From contig JBEVTI010000027.1 of assembly GCA_041156125.1 (NCBI GenBank), forward strand, positions 8,482 through 72,481: a DNA stretch of 64,000 nt, given 5' to 3'. The position numbers and the translations under genes were made by a program. The notes beneath the pieces were generated by a model. It saw only the letters and a list, made by a program, of their open reading frames with translations. It was not told where the DNA came from and searched no databases. Each line of letters starts with the position of its first letter. Position 1 is the first letter of the stretch. This document shows, piece after piece, positions 57,724 to 64,000 of this stretch. Source of the DNA: Paraktedonobacter carboxidivorans (GTDB lineage: Bacteria; Chloroflexota; Ktedonobacteria; Ktedonobacterales; Ktedonobacteraceae).

Positions 57724-57819
57724 AGAAAAATTGGGGATGACTCATATCTTCTTTTCTCCGGGCGGGGAGGCAAAGCTGTTTTGGCCTGATTTTTCAAAAG
57801 CAGAAATGGACTCATATCT
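57724..57819. repeat. Copy of the composite intergenic repeat
   Basis: AAAATTGGGGATGACTCAT, then CTTTTCTCCGGGCGGGGAGG, 'CAAAGCTGTTTTGGCCTGAT' and TTTTCAAAAGCAG. The part 57750-57804 is nearly the reverse complement of 17885-17940. It ends at the stop of the DUF1611 gene. Confidence 0.65.
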
Positions 57820-58872
57820 TCAAACTGTAAAGTGCTGTTGTAGGGCGTCCAGCAGTTTGCCAGCACCGAAGCGCCAGACATCGGTCGCGGGCAGGCCAGT
57901 TTGCTCTTCGATCAGCTTGATGGCCTCCAGAGCCTGCTCGTCAGTCTTGCCGATGGTCACGAGGGCAATGCCGACGATTTTGCTGGGGCGCTCGTGGGGC
58001 AGGATATTGACAATCTCTTCATTGAGATGGATCAGACGCTTCAGATCAGCAAAGGTCGCGTGCTCCAAACCATCGATCGCGGTGGCATCAGCGTGATGGC
58101 AGAAGATCATGGCCTCTGGCTGCGAGCCGTGCAACAGGCCAAGCGTGACTGGTGAGTAGCCGGGATGATTGAGCGCGCCCTGCCCTTCAACAAAGACCCA
58201 ATCATACTGATTGGTCAGTTCCAGAACCAGGTGCTCGGTCTCGCCCGCTACAAAATCGCTGATCACTCGGTCAGCAGGCAAGCCGCTACCCGCGATAAGG
58301 ATACCCGTCTGACCAGTTGCCAGAAAAGCGCTACTCAGGCCGCGCGCCTGTGCTGCGCGCTCCAATTCCAGGGCCGCAGTCATCTTGCCTACCGCGCAAT
58401 CGCTACCCACCATCAACACTGTATGGCTACCAGGCCGGTGAGGCTGGAATGTGCCTACGCGCATGGTCTGCGGGGGCTGGCGCACATCCCAGATCGTTAC
58501 GCCGTGCTCCCTGGCAACTGCGCGTAACTCTTCATCCTCGCCCAGGAAAACGTGCAGGCCGCTGACAAGTTGCAGACCAGCCTCGAGGCCGGCCAGGAGT
58601 TGCCAGCGCCAGGACTCCGGCAGGATACCACCCATGGGCGCGATGCCGATCAATAAAGTATCTGGCTGATAGGTCAGCGCCTCGTGAATATCTTTAACCA
58701 CGGGTATCCCATGACCCATGTCCGCGCCAAGCGCTTGCGCGACATCCTGTCCAGCGTGAGTGCTATCAATCACCGCTACCACCAGGTCTTTACCATAGCG
58801 AATCACACCGGTGGCGGTTTTGCCTGTATGCCAGTTGAACGCCGCCTCAGCCAGTATAGCAATTCTTCGCAT
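57820..58872 (-). CDS. DUF1611 P-loop protein (DgcN-like)
   Basis: 350 aa from the ATG at 58872 (AAAGGGAG upstream). An N-terminal Rossmann-like part ('GKTATGVIRYGKDLVVAVID', 'TLLIGIAPMGGILPESWR') is followed by a P-loop NTPase core: 'VLMVGSDCAVGKMTAALELE' (Walker A variant), 'WVFVEGQGALNHPGYSPVTL' (Walker B-like). DUF1611 proteins include DgcN, linked to D-glutamate metabolism. In those operons an enolase-superfamily partner (DgcA) is adjacent; none is seen here. So the assignment stays at family level. Confidence 0.82.
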   Translation of the reverse strand: MRRIAILAEAAFNWHTGKTATGVIRYGKDLVVAVIDSTHAGQDVAQALGADMGHGIPVVKDIHEALTYQPDTLLIGIAPMGGILPESWRWQLLAGLEAGLQLVSGLHVFLGEDEELRAVAREHGVTIWDVRQPPQTMRVGTFQPHRPGSHTVLMVGSDCAVGKMTAALELERAAQARGLSSAFLATGQTGILIAGSGLPADRVISDFVAGETEHLVLELTNQYDWVFVEGQGALNHPGYSPVTLGLLHGSQPEAMIFCHHADATAIDGLEHATFADLKRLIHLNEEIVNILPHERPSKIVGIALVTIGKTDEQALEAIKLIEEQTGLPATDVWRFGAGKLLDALQQHFTV

Positions 58873-58967
58873 ATATGCTCCCTTTGAAATAGATGAATGG
58901 CAAATTGTCATGTTCTTCTATTATATACATCCGTAGAGCAGCTATAGCCATGCTAAGGGCGTAAGTA

Positions 58968-61241
58968 TTACGCAAGCCTGAGCAGATTCAGGCTCGGTGT
59001 GACGGCCAGCAGGGACTCCAGCGGCGCGACGGCTAGCAAGGACTCCAGAGCCGCGACGACACGCGGATCAAACTGCTGGCCAGTACCCCCGCGCAATTCG
59101 CGCACGGCCTCGGGAGAGCCGCGCCCCTGGCGATAGACGCGATGGCTAATGATGGCGTCGTAGGAATCGGCAACCGCGACAATGCGCGCCCCCAACGGGA
59201 TCTGCTCACCGCTCAGACCAGCAGGATAGCCAGTACCATTGAACCACTCATGATGGGCGCGCACTACCGCCGCGACCTCGCGTAACGAGGCCAGGGGACC
59301 GAGAATATCCGCTCCAATTACTGGATGGCGATTCATATACTCAACCTCTACAGCGCTCAACTTACCGCGCTTAAAGAGGATAGCATCGGGCATAGCCACT
59401 TTCCCCAGATCGTGCAACAGACCACCCATGGCAATGATACAGGCATCCTGTCCGTTGAGATCAAGAGCCAGAGCGAGCTTGAGCGAAAGCGCGGCCACCC
59501 GGCGCGCGTGCCGACCCGTCTCGTGGTCCCGCACCTCTAGAGCCGCGATCAGCGATTCCACCACTGCCAGCATTTCCGCCTCCTCGGCGGTCTCTGGAGC
59601 CTCTGCCAGCATACCCATGGCCAATACCAATGGCTCTGAGGCTGTACGCGTCTGATTGCGTCCCAGGCGCTTGGCCGCATACATAGCCCGATCCGCGTTC
59701 CTGATCAAATCCTCACAACTGGTAGCATCGTCTGGATACGATACCACTCCCAGTGAACAGGTCAGATGGACCCCGGTTTCGTCAGCAAAAATATGCTGAT
59801 CGATAGTCAGGCGTATCCGCTCTGCCACGCGCAATGCTTCCCCGGCTTCTACTCCTGGCAACACAGCTATAAACTCCTCTCCACCCCAGCGTCCCAGGTA
59901 ATCGTTCGCGCGCAGGGCTGCGAGGACTCGCTCGCTAAATTCACACAACACCGCATCTCCAACCAGGTGCCCATAGCGATCATTAATATCTTTGAAGTGA
60001 TCAAGATCCATAAAAACCAGCGCGCAATTAGAGGTTGTCTCACGCGCCTCCGCCAGAGCCTCCTCTAATCTTGCCATGATCTCGCGATGATTGGGCAGAC
60101 CAGTCAACGAATCGGTGATGGCCTGCCTCTCTAACAGATCGTTCAAAAGCGACAAAGCGCGATTCCGCTTCTGAAGCTTGTTGCGCAAAACTCCTATTTC
60201 ATACAGAGCTATCACCTGGCGCAAAACGATCAACATCAAGATCAGAAATCCACCAACATAAATAATAGCAATCTGCCCCTGAAAAATCTTCTCCACACCA
60301 GCCAGCCAGAGGGCAAAGATCAGTAAACTGATCACCAGCACCAGAATCAATGAAAGCAGAGACTTGCTGCGACTGCATGAGGAAGACGTATCCGGCTGTT
60401 CCTCTGGCAAAGCCTGGACATTTTCTGGCGAACCCTCTCTGTTCAGCATATTCTTGAGCACCTGGGCCGCTCCGAACATAAGCATAAGACCAAAGGTCCA
60501 ACCCAGGCTTGTGGAAGAGAGCCAATGAGGTTCATCATTGAGTACTTGCTTCAAGCGGTTGATATGTATAAACGCCATTGACAAGGACGCCAGCGCTAAC
60601 AGGATCAAGACAGGACGTAATGCCGGCTCCTCAGAGCGCTGCGCAACAAGCAGCACACAAAAGAGCACGACAAGGTCCAGCGTCGGAAAAAGGGTACCAA
60701 TCACTTTTTCTAATAATGTGCCATCTCCTTTACTCAGAATGGGAGCCAGCACAAAATAAGAGCAAAGGGCAGCCAGCGCCACAATGATGATCAAGCTATC
60801 CAGTAAAATACGCAGACGCGCCAGCGGGGAGACTTCGCGCGCCGGCAACAGTAAAATCGCGCCGATGATAAAGGGATAGATGCCAAATATCGTGTAATAC
60901 GTCGGAGATAGGAAAGGTGCTTCCTCGTGTGCTGTGACAAAATACAGCAGGCCGATAACTTGTGAGAGCATAAAAACGGCCATATTCACGCCTAACAAAA
61001 ACGGACTGAAGCGCCGCCCTGCATGCGCTCCGCGAACGGATAGATTGGAGCGTCTGAGCAAAGCAAACGAGCCCCTCAGAGAGAGAATGGTGACTAACAG
61101 GGGATACAAGCTCGTCAGTAAAATATAGCCATAGGTATAAGGCGTAGGGAGAAAAGGTGTAATCGCCGCGTTCGCGACAAGTCCAAGGCTAAGCAAACTG
61201 AGCAGAGCCAGCGTACCCCAGGGAATAGTCTTATTGAGCAT
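58968..61241 (-). CDS. Membrane GGDEF / HD-GYP cyclic-di-GMP protein
   Basis: 757 aa, AGAAAGG upstream. Residues about 5-345 contain about ten membrane helices. The GGDEF domain (about 380-540) has the active motif G-G-E-E-F (about 452), with an I-site R-A-N-D five residues before it. The HD-GYP domain (about 570-740) is complete: 'GRHARRVAALS', 'LLHDLGKVAMPD', 'AHHEWFNGTGYPAGL', 'VADSYDAI'. So the protein should both make and degrade cyclic di-GMP, with one activity probably dominant under a membrane-sensed signal. It is paralogous to the gene at 61280-63529, 38 bp upstream. Confidence 0.93.
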   Translation of the reverse strand: MLNKTIPWGTLALLSLLSLGLVANAAITPFLPTPYTYGYILLTSLYPLLVTILSLRGSFALLRRSNLSVRGAHAGRRFSPFLLGVNMAVFMLSQVIGLLYFVTAHEEAPFLSPTYYTIFGIYPFIIGAILLLPAREVSPLARLRILLDSLIIIVALAALCSYFVLAPILSKGDGTLLEKVIGTLFPTLDLVVLFCVLLVAQRSEEPALRPVLILLALASLSMAFIHINRLKQVLNDEPHWLSSTSLGWTFGLMLMFGAAQVLKNMLNREGSPENVQALPEEQPDTSSSCSRSKSLLSLILVLVISLLIFALWLAGVEKIFQGQIAIIYVGGFLILMLIVLRQVIALYEIGVLRNKLQKRNRALSLLNDLLERQAITDSLTGLPNHREIMARLEEALAEARETTSNCALVFMDLDHFKDINDRYGHLVGDAVLCEFSERVLAALRANDYLGRWGGEEFIAVLPGVEAGEALRVAERIRLTIDQHIFADETGVHLTCSLGVVSYPDDATSCEDLIRNADRAMYAAKRLGRNQTRTASEPLVLAMGMLAEAPETAEEAEMLAVVESLIAALEVRDHETGRHARRVAALSLKLALALDLNGQDACIIAMGGLLHDLGKVAMPDAILFKRGKLSAVEVEYMNRHPVIGADILGPLASLREVAAVVRAHHEWFNGTGYPAGLSGEQIPLGARIVAVADSYDAIISHRVYRQGRGSPEAVRELRGGTGQQFDPRVVAALESLLAVAPLESLLAVTPSLNLLRLA

Positions 61242-61279
61242 AAAACACCTTTCTTATAAAAATCCAGAGCGGGTGCGGC

Positions 61280-63529
61280 TTATGCCACATCAATGCGCGC
61301 AGGACTGGGCGCGCGGGCCAGAACGTGCCGCAGTGCCTCAACAACACGCGCGTCAAAGCGCGAACCAGCGTGGCGACTAACCCCCTGTAGAGCCAGTGCT
61401 GGACACGTGGGATGCAGACTGAGGTATGTATCATAGACACTGGCTACCGCAACAATGCGCGCACCCAGCGGAATTGACTCGCCTGCCAGGTTCGCGGGAT
61501 AGCCTGTACCATCCAGCCACGCGCGATGGGTGCGCACAATGAGCGCAACCGGGCGCAAGGCAGGAATCGGGTCTAGAATCTCAGCTCCAAGCTCTGGATA
61601 TCTGGCCTGCTGCTCAAGATCTCTCCTGTTCCACAGAACACGCTTAAGCAGAAGAGCGTCAGGCATAGCCACGTGCCCTAGATTATGCAGCAGACCTCCC
61701 AGGTACACCGTATACACTTCTGCCTGACTGAGACCCATTTCCTGCGCCAGTGAGCGCGCGAGTTCGGCCACGCGACGCGCGTGCTGACCAAGCAAAGGCT
61801 CGCGCGTCTCGGCGAGCGCTTGTAATGCTTCGACAACTTTTGGAATACATCCCTGTGTACAGCGCTCATTCACCTGTACAACTTCCCTTTTCTCCGCTAT
61901 GTGCGCTTCGTGAGCGGTGCGCACCTGATCGCGTCCCAGGCGTTTAGCCGCGTACATAGCCCGATCCGCGTGCTTGATCAGATCCTCGTGTGCGGTCGCA
62001 TCCTGAGGATAGGTCGCTACGCCCAGCGAACAGGTCAGCTCAAGCTTTCCTTCGTGAGTTACTACCTGTTGATGCGTTGCCACTCGAATGCGCTCTGCCA
62101 ACTGGCACGCCTCCGCCAGATCTGTCTGCGGCAAAATCGCCACAAATTCCTCGCCCCCCCAGCGTCCAACAGCATCGCCCACACGCACCGCAGCAGTCAC
62201 AGTGCGCGCAAAACGATTGAGCATGGTATCACCCACCAGATGTCCGTAATAGTCATTTATCTCTTTAAAGTGGTCTATATCCATAAAGATAATCGAGCAT
62301 GGGGTTGCCGTCAGTTCTGCGCATGCTAAAAGCTCATCCAGCCTTTCGGCCAGAGCGCGATGATTGGGCAGACCAGTTAAAGAGTCGGCGGTGGCCTGCT
62401 TCTCCAATTGCGCATTTAAGTGGTCCAGCGAGATATTTTTCTGCTGAAGCTTGCCCTGCAATACGCCAATCTGATAGATAGCCAGGATCTGACGTAAGAG
62501 CATCAAAACCAGCACAGCAAACCCACCGATGTAGACAATACTGATCTGGCCAGGAAAAGTTTGCGCGCCATTCCACCAGAGCAGAAAGACCAGCAGACCA
62601 AAGACCAGCGCCAGGGCGGCGGGCAAAACGATTTTCCAGCGTGGCTCCGCGCAGAGCGCGTTATCCCGGCATGTTTCAGGTACCTCCGACGCCTGGCGCG
62701 CGCGCTGGATAGCATTGACCGTTTGCGCGGAGACGACCAGTAGCATGCCATAGATAGCCAGCAAGCCATCCGCAGCCGAAAATTCGTTATAGTTCTTGTA
62801 AAGCATCTCAGTGAAATGGTGCAAATTGACAATAAACTGTAGCACTGCCGCCAGTCCCAGCATGCATAGCACTGGACGGAGGATAGGTTCCCCTGAACGC
62901 AACGCAACCACCAGTACACTGAACATCGCCAGCAGGTCCAGCACGGAATAGAGACCGCCAATCACCTTGGCCAGTTGTGTGCCATGGCCAGTGGCAAGCA
63001 AGGGACCCACCAGGAAATAGTAACAAAAGGTTGCTACGGCTACCATGATGATCAGGCTATCTAATAAAATGCGTAAGCGCGCGTATAATGAAATGCTCCG
63101 CGTGGGCAAAAGCAAAATAGCAGTGATAAAACAAACATAGGTTAACAATTCGATGCAATGATTGGCCCCAGGATAAGGCGGTACGCGCCTGGTCAGTAGA
63201 ATCTGGCCAAACCAGATCGCATGGCCCACCGCGTACACATACCCGATTAATCCCCACAAAAATGGACTGAATCTGCGCATTTGCGTGGCCTCCCTGCGCG
63301 CGGAAAAACGCTTCCAGGGCCAGGGCCCACCCCACATACATAGCAGACCCGCGCAAATTGGACCTACAATAGCAATCAGAGCCGATGAGCCAGATGTAGG
63401 CTGGCTGAAATCGAGAGACGAGGGATGGCTGATGAAAAGGGCCATACTCACCAGGTTAAAGCACAACAGTGCGCCAAACAAACGCCAGGGCACATAAGAG
63501 GAAGAAAAAAAGCGTTTAATATATTCCAT
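61280..63529 (-). CDS. Membrane GGDEF protein with degenerate HD-GYP domain
   Basis: 749 aa, GGAAG upstream. Same layout as the downstream paralogue: about ten helices, GGDEF with G-G-E-E-F (about 457) and I-site R-V-G-D, then an HD-GYP-like domain. In the latter, key metal ligands are changed: 'LLHNLGHVAMPD' (HD to HN, K to H), 'RTHRAWLDGTGYPANL' (second His of HH to Arg), 'VASVYDTY' (Asp of ADSYD to Ser). It is therefore likely a cyclase with an inactive, perhaps regulatory, HD-GYP domain. Confidence 0.92.
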   Translation of the reverse strand: MEYIKRFFSSSYVPWRLFGALLCFNLVSMALFISHPSSLDFSQPTSGSSALIAIVGPICAGLLCMWGGPWPWKRFSARREATQMRRFSPFLWGLIGYVYAVGHAIWFGQILLTRRVPPYPGANHCIELLTYVCFITAILLLPTRSISLYARLRILLDSLIIMVAVATFCYYFLVGPLLATGHGTQLAKVIGGLYSVLDLLAMFSVLVVALRSGEPILRPVLCMLGLAAVLQFIVNLHHFTEMLYKNYNEFSAADGLLAIYGMLLVVSAQTVNAIQRARQASEVPETCRDNALCAEPRWKIVLPAALALVFGLLVFLLWWNGAQTFPGQISIVYIGGFAVLVLMLLRQILAIYQIGVLQGKLQQKNISLDHLNAQLEKQATADSLTGLPNHRALAERLDELLACAELTATPCSIIFMDIDHFKEINDYYGHLVGDTMLNRFARTVTAAVRVGDAVGRWGGEEFVAILPQTDLAEACQLAERIRVATHQQVVTHEGKLELTCSLGVATYPQDATAHEDLIKHADRAMYAAKRLGRDQVRTAHEAHIAEKREVVQVNERCTQGCIPKVVEALQALAETREPLLGQHARRVAELARSLAQEMGLSQAEVYTVYLGGLLHNLGHVAMPDALLLKRVLWNRRDLEQQARYPELGAEILDPIPALRPVALIVRTHRAWLDGTGYPANLAGESIPLGARIVAVASVYDTYLSLHPTCPALALQGVSRHAGSRFDARVVEALRHVLARAPSPARIDVA

Positions 63530-63904
63530 CTCGGCTTCCAGTCGCTACAACTACTCCTTTCAGGGGGTGCCGGGGGACTGCGTCCCCTGGTCGGAGCACG
63601 AGGTGTCCTCGTCACATCCCCCTCTTTTGCAAGGCCGCCGCAGGCGGCAAGAGGAGGGCATCTGAATAGTTACTCCTTTCCCTTTCGGCACTTTGGATCA
63701 TTTCTTTAACTCAGCATTAGAGAAATAGGAATATACGCTCAGCAGGCTAGAAGCAGAATCATGGGCGAGCTGTACATATGCAAGCGCAATTATATACAGA
63801 GTACCCATGCAAGTTGTATAAATATCGTTAGTTTCCCCATTGTTGCTGTTGTAAACTAATGTTATTATTAACTCATCAACATAGGATTGTTAGCAACAGG
63901 TAAA
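63530..63904. other. Intergenic region at the right end
   Basis: No gene recognised in 375 bp. 63555-63660 holds GC-rich imperfect hairpins (for example GCCGCCGCAGGCGGC at about 63641-63655). From 63720 on the sequence is AT-rich, fitting a promoter region for a plus-strand gene. Confidence 0.4.
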
Positions 63905-64000
63905 GTGGAAGATATAGTTTATCAGGCTATTCCCATTCCCTTGCGCGGCTATCTGGATATAATATCTGTGGTGGTCTCAATCATTCGTTTGTATAATCCG
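63905..64000 (+). CDS. Possible start of a gene cut by the right edge
   Basis: From GTG 63905 the frame is open for 32 codons to the window end ('EDIVYQAIPIPLRGYLDII', then 'SVVVSIIRLYNP'). AGG lies 4 nt before the GTG, a weak site; TTG codons further up are alternatives. The fragment looks protein-like but is too short to assign. Confidence 0.3.
   Translation, partial: MEDIVYQAIPIPLRGYLDIISVVVSIIRLYNP

Noticed and set aside
1..64000. tRNA, rRNA or CRISPR loci
   Set aside because: No cloverleaf-like GGTTCGA arms in a tRNA context, no rRNA sequence and no regularly spaced repeats were found.

Overview
The window looks like chromosomal DNA of a filamentous Ktedonobacteria-type Chloroflexota. 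This is inferred from gene content and not proven. The evidence is membrane Ser/Thr kinases with beta-propeller or Kelch ectodomains, a BTAD-AAA-TPR regulator, SpoIIE/STAS partner-switching proteins, GGDEF/HD-GYP proteins, a DoxD-Rieske fusion, moderate GC and many large intergenic hairpins. Most genes start at a clear Shine-Dalgarno (SD) site, and many promoters are of the extended -10 type (TGnTATACT-like).

Layout. 1-4447: the 5' end of aconitase, a divergent GntR/FCD regulator, and a YbjQ-family gene split by a complete group II intron (1907-4363) whose removal restores the frame. 4690-9407: CAP lipoprotein, class V PLP enzyme, kinase with a sialidase-like ectodomain, GNAT acetyltransferase. 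9822-15945: MetH, then a minus-strand cluster of four tiny ORFs sharing a (G)P-N/S-D-x-D-P motif, then a PLP decarboxylase. 16382-25447: sedolisin protease, a Cys-rich leader peptide with paired hairpins ahead of cysS, a penicillin-acylase-type hydrolase, the DoxD-Rieske fusion and a beta-propeller membrane protein. 25679-30596: alpha/beta hydrolase, a MITE-like element, an IS982-like insertion sequence, a two-repeat lipoprotein and a cystathionine gamma-synthase/lyase. 30886-41665: Kelch kinase, pyrimidine-nucleoside phosphorylase, zinc-ribbon protein, an ABC-2 exporter pair, an XRE/adhesin-domain pair and a pentapeptide-repeat channel-like protein. 41905-46247: a TetR-controlled operon (ABC exporter, deazaflavin-type reductase, FAD monooxygenase). 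46343-54408: a tandem TMEM175 protein and a stress-signalling region in which a fused RsbU phosphatase/RsbW kinase gene is flanked on both sides by similar pairs of STAS genes. 54410-64000: AfsR/MalT-like regulator, DUF1611 protein, two membrane GGDEF-HD-GYP proteins (one with a degenerate HD domain) and a possible gene start at the right edge.

How the genes fit together. MetH, the trans-sulfuration enzyme, CysRS and the DoxD-type protein touch sulfur metabolism, but they lie in separate transcription units. The kinases, STAS/RsbU system, cyclic-di-GMP proteins and BTAD regulator make the right half rich in signalling. Intergenic regions carry a recurring composite repeat plus perfect hairpins with stems up to 37 bp. 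The most novel-looking items are the four-peptide cluster (13589-14068), the split YbjQ gene and the cysS leader. No tRNA, rRNA or CRISPR array was seen.
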